IMG/VR virus record: IMGVR_UViG_3300043811_000215
Location: 1-34,494 of that record
Length of the DNA stretch: 34,494 nucleotides
Direction: 5' to 3' (one strand)
DNA from: a virus
Shown: in pieces, positions 1 to 7,900 of the stretch
How the letters are laid out: each line of letters opens with the position of its first letter
How positions within the stretch are numbered: position 1 is the first letter of the stretch
Program-made: the position numbers and the translations under genes
The notes under the pieces: generated by a model
Told to the model about the DNA's origin: nothing
Database searches by the model: none
What the model saw: only the letters and a program-made list of their open reading frames with translations

Positions 1-127
1 CCCGTGTAGGGATCGACGAGCAATGCCATTTTCGTGCCGTCGAAACTCGTGAGCGATGAAATGGGCAGCTTGTGCGTGCCGAGCGTGCCCCAGCCCTTCG
101 ATCCAATCGTCAGGACCGCGATGATTT
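1..127. repeat. Terminal direct repeat, left copy
   Basis: These bases are identical to 34368-34494. A reading frame continues across the join, so this is the overlap of a closed circular contig or of a circularly permuted linear genome. The length of 127 matches a common maximum assembly k-mer, so I read it as an assembly overlap rather than a biological terminal repeat. The unit genome would be 34,367 bp. Confidence 0.95.
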
Positions 128-617
128 GCGCCACGGGATGAAACACCAGAAAATTTGCGAATTTGCCGGACGCAATGGTTTCGAGCTTCTGTTTTCGCAG
201 CGGCGCTTGCTCCGGAGACATTCCTTCCGGGAGCCGGCTGTTTCCGAATTCATCCACCAGGTATGGATTTTCCACGGGCCGGTGATGATCGGGCACGTCC
301 GGCATGGCCGCGAATCCGCGATGCAGCGGAAGCCGCGAGACAATTAAAAGATCGTTTTCGGGAATCGAGCGCGCGATCGTCGGACCCTTCTCCGGCCAGT
401 AAAGACGGCGGCCCACGCCTTCCGCGTCTTCGAGCGGCATGCGGCAACCGGAATCCGGTTCGAAATAAATCGTTTCCAGAATGCCGAAGACGTTATAGCC
501 GCGGCCAGGCCCGGCGGCCATGCGCTCGCGCTTGATCTTCAAGGAAAAATCGAGATCCTTCGCCGCGCCCATCACGATGTTCGCCTTGCTGATTCCGTTT
601 TCGCTTCCTGCCAGCAT
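1..617 (-). CDS. Late protein of unknown function, N-terminal part (gene crosses the circle join)
   Basis: The frame is open from an ATG at 617 to the window edge. Through the 127-base overlap it continues on the right end and stops at 34259, giving 241 residues in total. The start overlaps the stop of the upstream gene as TGATG, so the two are translationally coupled. The protein begins MLAGSENGISKANIVMGAAK and has no clear signal peptide or long coiled coil. A segment near residues 165-200 is hydrophobic and beta-rich. I do not recognise the family. It lies between the anchor-protein cluster and the capsid candidates in the late transcript, so a virion or assembly role is inferred. Confidence 0.85.
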   Translation of the reverse strand, partial: MLAGSENGISKANIVMGAAKDLDFSLKIKRERMAAGPGRGYNVFGILETIYFEPDSGCRMPLEDAEGVGRRLYWPEKGPTIARSIPENDLLIVSRLPLHRGFAAMPDVPDHHRPVENPYLVDEFGNSRLPEGMSPEQAPLRKQKLETIASGKFANFLVFHPVAQIIAVLTIGSKGWGTLGTHKLPISSLTSFDGTKMALLVDPYT

Positions 618-1375
618 CAGTTCACGATCCCCCTTGCTTCGACGTGATACGCGCCGCCGGCAATGAAAATCCTCGGCTGCGGTCCCCGGCAGTCGTACAT
701 CAGACGCGGCCTTACTCCTGTTTCCTCGCCGAAATTGTGCTCGTAGTTTGCGGCCACGCCGTTCACCTGCATTTTTCTGGCGCGATAAGCGATCAGGGTA
801 GCCTCGCCCAAATCGATCAGTTGCTTCGAATTGTCCGTGCCTAGGTGCGTCAGTTGGCCGCGGGAAATCTTCTGGTCGCCGTCCACCAGATAAAGCTGAG
901 TGCCTTCCACGTTCGAAGCCAGGCGGACTCCTTTTCCTTCGAAGTCCAGCGAACCCCATTTCCATCCGGTCGGGCGTTTCACTTGCAGTTCCAGAAGATC
1001 GCCGAGTTCGGCAAGCGTGATAGGGCGCGGCGTCGGTTCCTGAATCTCGTCAATGTGTTTTCCAGGTTCGCCGTGAAATTCTTCGTACGTTCGCGATGCG
1101 CCTTCCAGATCTGTTGAGCGCGAGGCTCCCGGTAAGGGGCGCTCGCGCGGTAAATCTGACGGATTCGCCATCATCACCACGAGCTCGGCGGGATTCGGCA
1201 AGCGGCATGGATTTTCCCGAACCGGATGAAGCACTTCGATCACGCGGCCCGATCCTTTTTCGCGGCGCCCGCGCGGAAAAGCAATGCGCACCACATGGCC
1301 GCCGCGCCGGACGGTCCTGACTTTTTCACCGCCGCGCAGCGAAGAAAGATGCTCGATTCTGTATCGGGAACTCAT
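617..1375 (-). CDS. Conserved late protein of unknown function
   Basis: This frame encodes 252 residues from ATG 1375. A TTG at 1381 directly after the upstream TAA is an alternative start. The N-terminal region is very basic (RTVRRGGHVVRIAFPRGRR) and is followed by a proline-rich stretch. The C-terminal half is beta-rich and ends NFGEETGVRP...IFIAGGAYHVEARGIVN, which looks like a compact conserved domain. No enzyme motif is visible. The stop overlaps the next start as TGATG. Its place between membrane-anchored proteins and the capsid block suggests a structural or assembly protein (inference). Confidence 0.8.
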   Translation of the reverse strand: MSSRYRIEHLSSLRGGEKVRTVRRGGHVVRIAFPRGRREKGSGRVIEVLHPVRENPCRLPNPAELVVMMANPSDLPRERPLPGASRSTDLEGASRTYEEFHGEPGKHIDEIQEPTPRPITLAELGDLLELQVKRPTGWKWGSLDFEGKGVRLASNVEGTQLYLVDGDQKISRGQLTHLGTDNSKQLIDLGEATLIAYRARKMQVNGVAANYEHNFGEETGVRPRLMYDCRGPQPRIFIAGGAYHVEARGIVN

Positions 1376-1381
1376 TTTCAA

Positions 1382-1810
1382 TTATGCCGACTTCGCGTTA
1401 TCTTCCTGTGCTGGCGCCTCTGCTTCTAGCTCTTTTTTTTTACCTTCTATTCCATCGAGCCGTGCGGTCAGAGCGGCAAGAGATTCGGTCAGTTCGTGCA
1501 ATTTGCCTTCAAAGGATTCCAATCGCGGGGAAAAACTGTCCAGCTTTCCCTTCACATACTCGGCAAATTTGTCCAGATCATCTTTCGAAATATCAAAGAT
1601 CGAATGAGCATTCTCTTCGTCGTCATCTTCATCAGCGAGCGTGAGCGTGTCCGGTGGCCGCGCCACGATTAGACAATGGCTGCGATGTCCCGGTTGATAG
1701 ATCTTCACGTCCACGAGATTCTTTTTCACTTGCTCGGATTCGACGGTCCCGTGAACTTTCACTCCGTCGAGATTAAAAACTACCGAATCTCCGATTTTGA
1801 TTTCTGACAT
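1382..1810 (-). CDS. Small protein with beta-barrel-like N-terminus and coiled-coil C-terminus
   Basis: The 142-residue product starts at ATG 1810 behind a good AAAGGAG Shine-Dalgarno site. Residues 1-55 (GDSVVFNLDGVKVHGTVESE) look like a small SH3-like barrel, and an acidic run (DEDDDEEN) follows. From about residue 75 on there is a heptad-rich coiled coil with Leu and Glu/Lys spacing (LDKFAEYVKGKLDSFSPRL), so it probably oligomerises. The tail is acidic and alanine-rich. I do not recognise a named family; a scaffold or accessory virion role is inferred from position. Confidence 0.8.
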   Translation of the reverse strand: MSEIKIGDSVVFNLDGVKVHGTVESEQVKKNLVDVKIYQPGHRSHCLIVARPPDTLTLADEDDDEENAHSIFDISKDDLDKFAEYVKGKLDSFSPRLESFEGKLHELTESLAALTARLDGIEGKKKELEAEAPAQEDNAKSA

Positions 1811-1822
1811 AGAAGATCTCCT

Positions 1823-2698
1823 TTAGCGTTTTTTTCCGCCGGTCATGTTGTTTAGAAAAACGATTCCGCCGACCGCGAGCGCGATCCACAGCGCGTTTTG
1901 TTCGAGCCACGCCGTCGGATCGGTCACGGGCGACGTGGCCGCGGCGGATGCGCCGCTCGCCGTCGTTCCGGGCGAAACCACGGTCAACGACGATTGTTGA
2001 AGTCCGTTGTTCGTGATCTGATTCATCAGCGCATCGAGCACCGATTTCGCATCGCTGACGAGGTTGTTTCCGATGCTGTCCAGAATCGTGACGCTGAACG
2101 ACGCATTGGAAACGAGCCCCGATGCGGACACGGTGGACGAAAGCAGGGAAAAACCGTGCGCGGGCAAAAGCGGCGAAAGCGCGGCGATAGCCTGCGAGGA
2201 AGTCGTCCATCCCGAAACAGGATTGTATTGCGCCGTGTACAGCATCGTGCTGCCGGGCGGAATCTGCGGCGCCGCAGCGGCAGGACTTCCCGGAGTTGCA
2301 AGAGGGGTAACGCTCGGCGTCGCTGGTGCCAAGGGCAGATTCGTCGCCGACGCGGAAGCGGGAATCGAAGCCGGAGCAAAAGTCACTCCGTACTGCGCAT
2401 AAAGCTGCGCGAGCGTGACGTTTCCGTTAATCAGGTCTTCGATGTCCTGATCCGTGGCTCCCACGCTTCCCAAAAGTTGCAGGTCCGAATCCTGCGCCAC
2501 GCCCGACTGTTCGGCGGCGGAAACCATGATCGCGGAAATATTTCCATAAGACGAAACGCCGAGCGCGCCGAGACCGGCAAAATTATTAGCGCCGGGCGCG
2601 TAGCCCATGTGCGCCACGTAGCCGAAGCGGTTCGATCCCGGCGCATACCCCATTCCGGGGCGAAGCTGCGGAGCGGGCGCTCTGTTCGGAAAAAGCAT
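1823..2698 (-). CDS. C-terminal tail-anchored late protein (anchor family member 1)
   Basis: This 291-residue protein starts at ATG 2698, overlapping the upstream stop as TGATG. The N-terminus has a short internal repeat, GYAPGSNRFGY and GYAPGANNF, in a Gly/Ala-rich segment. The middle is Ala/Pro/Thr/Ser-rich (about residues 100-150), followed by a more ordered region. The last 30 residues hold DPTAWLEQ, one membrane helix (LWIALAVGGIVFLNN) and the basic end TGGKKR. The same Trp motif, helix and GGKKR end recurs in the next two upstream proteins. It is probably anchored in an internal virion membrane or the host membrane with the basic tail in the cytoplasm or capsid interior (inference). Confidence 0.85.
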   Translation of the reverse strand: MLFPNRAPAPQLRPGMGYAPGSNRFGYVAHMGYAPGANNFAGLGALGVSSYGNISAIMVSAAEQSGVAQDSDLQLLGSVGATDQDIEDLINGNVTLAQLYAQYGVTFAPASIPASASATNLPLAPATPSVTPLATPGSPAAAAPQIPPGSTMLYTAQYNPVSGWTTSSQAIAALSPLLPAHGFSLLSSTVSASGLVSNASFSVTILDSIGNNLVSDAKSVLDALMNQITNNGLQQSSLTVVSPGTTASGASAAATSPVTDPTAWLEQNALWIALAVGGIVFLNNMTGGKKR

Positions 2699-3339
2699 CA
2701 GCGTCTCTTCTTTCCACCGCCGAACATCATGGCGGCGATGATCGCCCCGGCCGCAAGGAGTGCTCCATTCGGCACGCCGGCAAAATAAGTTTCCGCGCCG
2801 AGCCAGGTAGTGAATTCGGTTATCGGATCGGTGCTCGCCGCGGCTGCGGCTGCGGACGTGGGACTCGCCGCGACAACCTGCGCGGCGGTGGGCGCGGGCG
2901 TTCCCGTGATCAGATCGCCTTGCGCGGCCAGCGCCGAACCTTGCGGCGTGAGCAAATTACCGTTCACGAGAAGCGAACCGGAGTTGTAAAGCGTTTGCGC
3001 GTCGGGCGTGAGATAACCCGTGTACCCGATATTCGTTTCGGGATCGGTGATTCCTGAAACGTATTGCGCCAAGGTCGCCGATGCCGGCGCGCTGGAACTC
3101 GACGAACTGGACGAGGACGCTGAGGACGATCCCCCGCTCGAGGAAGTTTCATTGGACGAAGCGGGCGGCGAAGAAACCGATGCCGATGCCGGAATTGTGG
3201 GCGGAGTCGGCGCCGGGGATGACGTTACAGCCGGCACGGGCGGCGGTGGCGCGAAGATGTGCGAAATCTCAATCGGCGCGCTCGGACGAGTTGTCGGCCC
3301 GACAATCGATCTGGTGAACGGATTGTTCGCAGCCAGCAT
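2698..3339 (-). CDS. Tail-anchored late protein with poly-serine linker (anchor family member 2)
   Basis: The 213-residue product starts at ATG 3339, overlapping the previous stop as TAATG. The open frame extends further upstream, but that part only shadows the neighbouring gene. After a Pro-rich region there is a long Ser-only linker at roughly residues 65-90. A following stretch (SGSLLVNGNLLTPQGSAL) resembles one in the next paralogue. The C-terminus is DPITEFTTWLGAETYFAGVPN, then a membrane helix, then GGGKKRR. The organisation suggests an exposed flexible ectodomain on a membrane anchor. Function is unknown; a virion spike or membrane protein is inferred. Confidence 0.85.
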   Translation of the reverse strand: MLAANNPFTRSIVGPTTRPSAPIEISHIFAPPPPVPAVTSSPAPTPPTIPASASVSSPPASSNETSSSGGSSSASSSSSSSSSAPASATLAQYVSGITDPETNIGYTGYLTPDAQTLYNSGSLLVNGNLLTPQGSALAAQGDLITGTPAPTAAQVVAASPTSAAAAAASTDPITEFTTWLGAETYFAGVPNGALLAAGAIIAAMMFGGGKKRR

Positions 3340-4061
3340 TACCGTTTCTTCCCTCCCATGTTGGCGAGAACCATCACTCCAGCAATAAGTCCCACGGCAA
3401 CCGCGGCATTCGGGATTCCGGGAAACAACGTGGACGCGCTCATCCAAGTTGTGAGCGAAGTAAGCGGATTCGTCGAGGGCGGAGCGGCGTACAAGTTTCC
3501 TGCATTCAAAAGCGCCTGGCCCTGAGCGGTCAGTTTTCCGGCGGCAGTAATGAGACTTCCCGTCGCATTGAGCGCCTGCGCTGCGGCCGTCAAATTGTTG
3601 GTCTGAATCGTGGAAGTCACGCCCGTATTCGGATCGGTGAGCGTCACCGTTCCCTGCGTCGGCGTCGTGTCCAGATTCGCCGTCGCGCTTCCCGTGGTCG
3701 CCGCCGTCACTTGCTGCGCCGTGGCGTACGGCACGCTTTGCCCGGTCTGGATGTTCGTGTACATCCCATCGCCATTGCTCACGAATTCACTGCCCACCGT
3801 GGGCGGATACATGGCCTCGACCGATGTGTTGACGGAAGTGGCGGGAGCGAGCGGGAGGCTCGTCAAGTCAGGAGTGGCGATCACCGGCGCGGGCGAAATC
3901 ACGTTCGGATCGGTGAGCCCTCCGTAATCGTCCGTGGATACGGTATCGAATTCGGAATCGTCCTGGCCGAGTGCTCCAAGAAAACCGCGCATCCCGCACG
4001 AATGGCAGCCGTCCGGGCTCACAGTAAGATTCGGCAACGGCGAACTGAGCGGCGCGTACAT
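3339..4061 (-). CDS. Tail-anchored late protein (anchor family member 3)
   Basis: This gene encodes 240 residues from ATG 4061, which overlaps the upstream stop as TGATG. The N-terminus MYAPLSSPLPN and the later MRGFLGALGQ match the short N-terminal motif of the next two upstream genes. A Thr/Ala-rich middle contains NATGSLITAAGKLTAQGQAL, which parallels anchor member 2. The end is NPLTSLTTWMSASTLFPGIP, a membrane helix and MGGKKR. Two cysteines (CHSC) lie near residue 20. It is a clear paralogue of its neighbours in the last 40 residues, which argues for a shared targeting or anchoring job. Confidence 0.85.
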   Translation of the reverse strand: MYAPLSSPLPNLTVSPDGCHSCGMRGFLGALGQDDSEFDTVSTDDYGGLTDPNVISPAPVIATPDLTSLPLAPATSVNTSVEAMYPPTVGSEFVSNGDGMYTNIQTGQSVPYATAQQVTAATTGSATANLDTTPTQGTVTLTDPNTGVTSTIQTNNLTAAAQALNATGSLITAAGKLTAQGQALLNAGNLYAAPPSTNPLTSLTTWMSASTLFPGIPNAAVAVGLIAGVMVLANMGGKKR

Positions 4062-4435
4062 CAGCGATGCCTCCCGCTGAAAATCCAGGCGAGCGCCAGA
4101 GCCCCGCCGGCGATTAGGAAAACGGAATTGGGGACGCCGGGAACGTACGTCGAAGGCTGTGCCATCCAGCTCATAAAATTCTGGAAAACGTCTGTGCTGG
4201 TGGTGGGAACCGGCGCGCTGGCAATGCCGAACGAAAATTGTCCGGCCGGGCCGATGGTAAGCGTTTCGGTGGGCGATTGTCCCAATCCGCGAAATCCGGG
4301 ACGAAGCCCGGCGTCTACTTTCGTGCTCAACGGAGCATAGGCGCCGAGTCCGCGAACGAGCGTCATGTGCGTCCCGCCGCGAAGATTCGGATGCAATCCC
4401 GAAGTGTTTCTTGTACTCAGCCGGGCATATGCCAT
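4061..4435 (-). CDS. Short tail-anchored late protein with duplicated N-terminal motif (anchor family member 4)
   Basis: The product has 124 residues from ATG 4435, coupled to the upstream gene by TGATG. Residues 1-21 (MAYARLSTRNTSGLHPNLRG) nearly repeat the start of the upstream 343-residue protein. A second version, GAYAPLSTKVDAGLRPGFRG, follows at about residues 31-50 behind an internal Met, so the present start looks like a duplicated gene head fused to an older one. The C-terminus is FMSWMAQPSTYVPGVPN, a membrane helix and SGRHR. It has no long middle domain and may be a minimal anchor protein. Confidence 0.82.
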   Translation of the reverse strand: MAYARLSTRNTSGLHPNLRGGTHMTLVRGLGAYAPLSTKVDAGLRPGFRGLGQSPTETLTIGPAGQFSFGIASAPVPTTSTDVFQNFMSWMAQPSTYVPGVPNSVFLIAGGALALAWIFSGRHR

Positions 4436-5466
4436 CAGAGCACCGCCCATGCGCCGAGTGCGGCAAGTGCGAGCCATCCCCATGCGGGAATCGCGGCGAG
4501 CCCTGACGAGGGGGCGGATGCGGGAGTCGCCGCGGTTGCCGGGGTTAGCGTCGGAAGTAGGGACGTGGCTTGTGACACGGGGACGGCGGGAGAAGTCGTT
4601 GCGGGCGTGGAAATCGAAAGCGCCGTCGTGGGCGTGGGCGTCGCGATGGACAAAGCGGATTGCGTGAGCGGCGCGGTTGCGGAGGCGGAGGCGGCCTGTT
4701 CGCCGGCCTGTTGTTCGGCGGCCAGGGCCTGATAGTTCGCCTGCCAGAAGAAAACCATGCCCAGGAGAACGACGCTCAATTCGCAATTCGAATTGCAGTA
4801 GGGAGAATCGTTGATCGACGTTCCCCCGCTCGGAATGTTTCCGGGACCGGAAACAGTTCCCGACGCGCCGCCCGCGGACATCACCTGCGAATAAATTTCC
4901 GGAAGCGCGGCGGCGGCGTTCGCGGGAGTCATCGTCCCGTTTTGCACGGCCTGCGCGATGAGCGCGAACGCGTTGTTCACGGCCGGCCAGACGCTGCATC
5001 CGAAATTCAAATCGCGTTTTACGGCGGCGGCGTGATGCGCAAAGATCAGATCGATCACCGCAATAATGACGCCCACGCCCATCGTGATCGCCCCGGCGAT
5101 CGCTGCCGTGGTCGCGGCGATCACCGTCGTGGACGCGAGAATCCCGATTCCCGCCGAAGTCGTACCGAGCGCCAGCCCGCTCGCCGTCTGAAAAAGATTT
5201 ACAGGCTGAGCGGCGATCCCTGAGCATTGCGGACCGAATCCGCCGGTCACGGGAATCTGCGCGGTTTGAATCGCGTTTTCTGCGTCCTGCAGCCAGGTCT
5301 GATCCTGGAACTGCGCCTCATTCAGATGTTTTCCGGAGTAAAGTTGTATTGCCTGTTGCAGGGCTGCGGAAGGAGTGAGTCCGGGCGAATCGCCCAGAAA
5401 ACCGAGCCCGCGCAGATTCGGATGAAGTCCCGAAGTGTTTCTCGTGAGTAGCCGCGCGTACGCCAT
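4435..5466 (-). CDS. Large late membrane protein with several hydrophobic segments
   Basis: This 343-residue protein starts at ATG 5466, 26 bases after the transglutaminase stop, with GGGGAG about 12 bases upstream. The first 20 residues match the N-terminus of the next gene. A long hydrophobic, glycine-rich region lies at about residues 95-150 (TTVIAATTAAIAGAITMGVG), typical of a membrane-inserting or membrane-remodelling segment. Another lies near residues 230-245. A Cys pair (CNSNC) precedes it. The tail is Thr/Ala/Pro-rich and ends in a membrane helix, WGWLALAALGAWAVL, without the basic KKR tag. It may be a membrane or DNA-delivery protein of the virion (inference). Confidence 0.82.
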   Translation of the reverse strand: MAYARLLTRNTSGLHPNLRGLGFLGDSPGLTPSAALQQAIQLYSGKHLNEAQFQDQTWLQDAENAIQTAQIPVTGGFGPQCSGIAAQPVNLFQTASGLALGTTSAGIGILASTTVIAATTAAIAGAITMGVGVIIAVIDLIFAHHAAAVKRDLNFGCSVWPAVNNAFALIAQAVQNGTMTPANAAAALPEIYSQVMSAGGASGTVSGPGNIPSGGTSINDSPYCNSNCELSVVLLGMVFFWQANYQALAAEQQAGEQAASASATAPLTQSALSIATPTPTTALSISTPATTSPAVPVSQATSLLPTLTPATAATPASAPSSGLAAIPAWGWLALAALGAWAVL

Positions 5467-5492
5467 CGTCTATTCGCGCTCCCCTGTATCGC

Positions 5493-6326
5493 TCACGATT
5501 TCACCAACAAATAAAGAGCCAGCGCCGCGACGCCGAAAAGCAGAAGCGAGTTTTCTTCCTGTTGTTCGAGCTGCGCCGCGGTGGGAAGGCTGACCATGTT
5601 CGCGCCGCCCGGCCCGATCGCCGGCGTGAGCGCCGGTTGCACAAGCTGTCCGCCCACGGAAGTGAGATCGCTTCCCGCGCTTTGCAAAATCGAGGAAACG
5701 CTCGGCGTGAGCGAACCGAGCCCGCGCATTCCCGATAGCGCATAACCGGCCATCGACGAATCGCCGTTCGAATAATCGCCATGGGAACTATCGACCACGC
5801 TCCACCATTCGCGCCGGAAAAAATGTTTAGGCGCGACGCCGAACGAGGATCCCGGAGCGGCTGCGTCCAGGGGAATCCATTCGCCGTCAAGAAAAACTTC
5901 GACGTAGATGTGAGAAAACGCTTCGGGATTTCCGGGATCGGCCGCGATGGTCACGAATCGCGTTTCGTACCCGATGGTTCCGAGTAGCGCGGGAAGCACG
6001 TTTCCGTTGATGTCGTCGCAGTCCCCGGCCATCAGTTGCAAAAGTTCTCGCGTGGGACGCAGGGCTTCCTTCGTGACGGGATCGTTCACGAAATAAAATC
6101 CCTTGGCGAAATTGTAGATGGCCTGCACCTGGCCGAAGGAATCGTACGGCTGCACGCCCGCGTTGCGGATAATTTCGATGGCCGCGCGGTTGACGAAGGG
6201 ATCTTTCCAGGCATCGTCCACGAGACGGCGCAGCATGGAAATGGTTTGCTCGGTGCCGCCGTCGCCCGAACCGAGCGGGACCGAATAAAGTAATCCAGGC
6301 GTTCCGTGAATCATGCGGGCGATCAT
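5493..6326 (-). CDS. Transglutaminase-like cysteine protein with C-terminal membrane anchor
   Basis: The product has 277 residues and is the first gene of the late arm. The transglutaminase-like core shows Cys103 in MAGDCDDINGN, His139 in AFSHIYVEVF and Asp154 in IPLDAA, the expected Cys-His-Asp triad of the papain-like transglutaminase fold. A Gly/Ser/Pro-rich stretch follows, including MRGLGSL, which resembles the motif in neighbouring anchor proteins. The protein ends in a membrane helix (LLLFGVAALALYLLVKS). It could be a protease or a crosslinking or cell-wall enzyme; which one cannot be told from sequence. The tail anchor suggests action at a membrane, maybe the virion membrane. An in-frame ATG at 6314 is an alternative start. 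Confidence 0.87.
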   Translation of the reverse strand: MIARMIHGTPGLLYSVPLGSGDGGTEQTISMLRRLVDDAWKDPFVNRAAIEIIRNAGVQPYDSFGQVQAIYNFAKGFYFVNDPVTKEALRPTRELLQLMAGDCDDINGNVLPALLGTIGYETRFVTIAADPGNPEAFSHIYVEVFLDGEWIPLDAAAPGSSFGVAPKHFFRREWWSVVDSSHGDYSNGDSSMAGYALSGMRGLGSLTPSVSSILQSAGSDLTSVGGQLVQPALTPAIGPGGANMVSLPTAAQLEQQEENSLLLFGVAALALYLLVKS

Positions 6327-6471
6327 GCGGGAAGTTTTCCGTTCCGCAAACTACATCGTGGATGGTTTCATCCGTTATTTCATCGGATGTAACGCTCGGA
6401 TGCGTGCGTGACATCCCCTATTTTCGTGTGCTTTACTAGCTATCGCCTGGCAGGAACAAGAGGTTTTCTGA
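6327..6471. promoter_or_regulatory. Divergent intergenic region between the early and late arms
   Basis: These 145 bases separate the first late gene (minus) from the first early gene (plus), so both arms probably have promoters here. The only convincing one is on the plus strand at 6409-6437. No clear sigma70 pair is visible for the late direction, which would fit late transcription needing an activator. Confidence 0.6.
6409..6437 (+). promoter_or_regulatory. Putative sigma70-like promoter for the early arm
   Basis: GTGACA at 6409-6414 and TTTACT at 6432-6437 are separated by 17 bases. The sequence after it (ACTAGCTATC...GCCTGGCA) closely resembles that at the promoter at 11142-11170, so the two may share regulation. 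An AAGAGG Shine-Dalgarno site sits 8 bases before the ATG at 6472. Confidence 0.5.
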
Positions 6472-7782
6472 ATGGCAACCATGACGCAGCCGGCCCCCGG
6501 AGTACGAGTAAAGAAAACGACGTTCACGGAAGTGGTGCCTGCCGAGGAGCGATCGCCGTTCGATGCGCAGCCCGCGCAGTTCTACGCGCGGGATTGGGAA
6601 ACGGTAATGGCCGATCTAACCCCGGAGCAATGGAAAGAGCACAAAGTCCGCGTATATCGCGCGGATGAAAAATGGGATCGCAGTTCGTCGCCCGTGGACA
6701 ATGTTTTTACCAGCGCCTTCACGGAAGAGGATATTCGAAACCGTTTCGGCGGCGGTAGATACGTTCTGTGGCTTTTGGGACCGCCGAAGCAGCATAACCT
6801 CGTCGGGAAATATCAGGTCACGCTTGACGGCCCTCCCCTTCTGAATGGAGTCCCGCGCAATCCCAATCCGGCCGATGGAGCGAACAATGTGGCCCTCGAA
6901 GCCATGCGTATGTACGCGAATCCCGAATTCATGCGCATGCAAATGCAGATGATGATGACGGCGGCGACGGAAGCGATGGGTTTAATCAGGAGCCAGATTC
7001 CCCAGGCACAGAATCCCCTGGAAACACTGCGAGCGGCAAAAGAAATTTTGGGGGGAAACCAATCGCAGGACAACGGACTGCTCGCGCATATCACCTTGCT
7101 GAAAGAACTCGGACTGCTCGGTTCCCCGGAGAAAAAAGGCATCACCGAAGTCTTGGAAACCCTGAACGCGTTCAAGACGGCCGGGCTGATTCCCAGCGCC
7201 GTGCAAAAAGTCGATCTGATGTCCACGTTCGCGAATAATTTGCCGATGATCGTGGACCGCTTTGTAAACGGTTTGCATGAATTCCGCCTGCAAGCGGAAT
7301 CTCAGGAGCGCGCCGTTCGGCTTTCGCAGGGCCAGATGCGGGCAAACGATCCCGGCGTCATCACATTGGAATCTCCGTCCTCCACGCAGCCCTCCGCACA
7401 GTCTGCGGCGGTCCAGCCCGCATCCGCGCCCGCGGCGGGACAACAAACGGTTTCGCCGGAAACGGCGCAGTTCATCATCGCCCAATCCCATCTTCACCGG
7501 CTCGTTCAGGGAATCAAGCAGCCGAACTCCACCGGGCAGGATATGTACGATTATCTGGTGAACGCCTGGCCTGAAATCCTGGACGAACTCGCCAAGATGA
7601 GCAAAGAAACTCTTCTGGCCTTCTTCAAATCCCGCGAAGCCCAGATGCAATATTTCCAGTCCGCCGTGTTGCTGGAAGTAGCCGACGATCCGCGGCTCCC
7701 GAAAATGATCGAAGATTTTTTGCGCATCGCCAAAGAGAATTCCCAAGCGGAAACCGTTGCCAGTTCCGCTGCCGTCGTGTAG
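6472..7782 (+). CDS. GGGRY-motif early protein of unknown function
   Basis: The 436-residue protein is the first gene of the early arm, with a good Shine-Dalgarno site. An N-terminal region (about residues 45-130) carries VYRADEKWDRS and the motif RNRFGGGRYVLWL, then KYQVTLDGPP, a compact beta-rich domain. A Met/Gln-rich stretch (MRMQMQMMMTAATEAM) follows, then a largely helical region, a low-complexity Ser/Gln/Ala linker at about residues 300-330 and a helical C-terminal domain. I do not know a function; it is cytoplasmic and soluble in appearance. A strong terminator lies 75 bases downstream, so it is probably transcribed alone. Its early place hints at takeover or replication (inference). 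Confidence 0.9.
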   Translation: MATMTQPAPGVRVKKTTFTEVVPAEERSPFDAQPAQFYARDWETVMADLTPEQWKEHKVRVYRADEKWDRSSSPVDNVFTSAFTEEDIRNRFGGGRYVLWLLGPPKQHNLVGKYQVTLDGPPLLNGVPRNPNPADGANNVALEAMRMYANPEFMRMQMQMMMTAATEAMGLIRSQIPQAQNPLETLRAAKEILGGNQSQDNGLLAHITLLKELGLLGSPEKKGITEVLETLNAFKTAGLIPSAVQKVDLMSTFANNLPMIVDRFVNGLHEFRLQAESQERAVRLSQGQMRANDPGVITLESPSSTQPSAQSAAVQPASAPAAGQQTVSPETAQFIIAQSHLHRLVQGIKQPNSTGQDMYDYLVNAWPEILDELAKMSKETLLAFFKSREAQMQYFQSAVLLEVADDPRLPKMIEDFLRIAKENSQAETVASSAAVV

Positions 7783-7856
7783 CTTGCCATGAATGTAACG
7801 AAGGGTGTACGCTTCCCGCGCGGTTGATAGGAGAACTTCCTCGATCAAGCTAGACG

Positions 7857-7900
7857 CGGGGCGCCTTCGGTGGTTCGACCATCGCGCCCCGTTTTTTTTT
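7857..7900 (+). terminator. Strong intrinsic terminator
   Basis: CGGGGCGC at 7857-7864 pairs with GCGCCCCG at 7884-7891. The region between them can also fold, as CGGTGGT against ACCATCG around a TCG loop. Nine T follow at 7892-7900. It ends the transcript of the first early gene. Confidence 0.88.

Noticed and set aside
1-127. Biological direct terminal repeat of a linear genome
   Set aside because: The exact length of 127 and the gene running through it fit an assembly overlap of a circular or permuted molecule better, though a true terminal repeat cannot be excluded without reads.
1898-2788. 296-residue open frame on the plus strand
   Set aside because: Arg/Gly-rich shadow of the anchor-family genes on the minus strand.
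4061-5227. 388-residue version of anchor member 4
   Set aside because: The upstream 264 codons are an Arg/Asp-rich shadow of the 343-residue gene; the coupled ATG at 4435 is the natural start.
7857-7891. tRNA-like T-arm (GGTTCGACC) inside a GC-rich stem
   Set aside because: The acceptor-like arms are separated only by this hairpin; there is no D-arm or anticodon arm, and nine T follow. It is a terminator.
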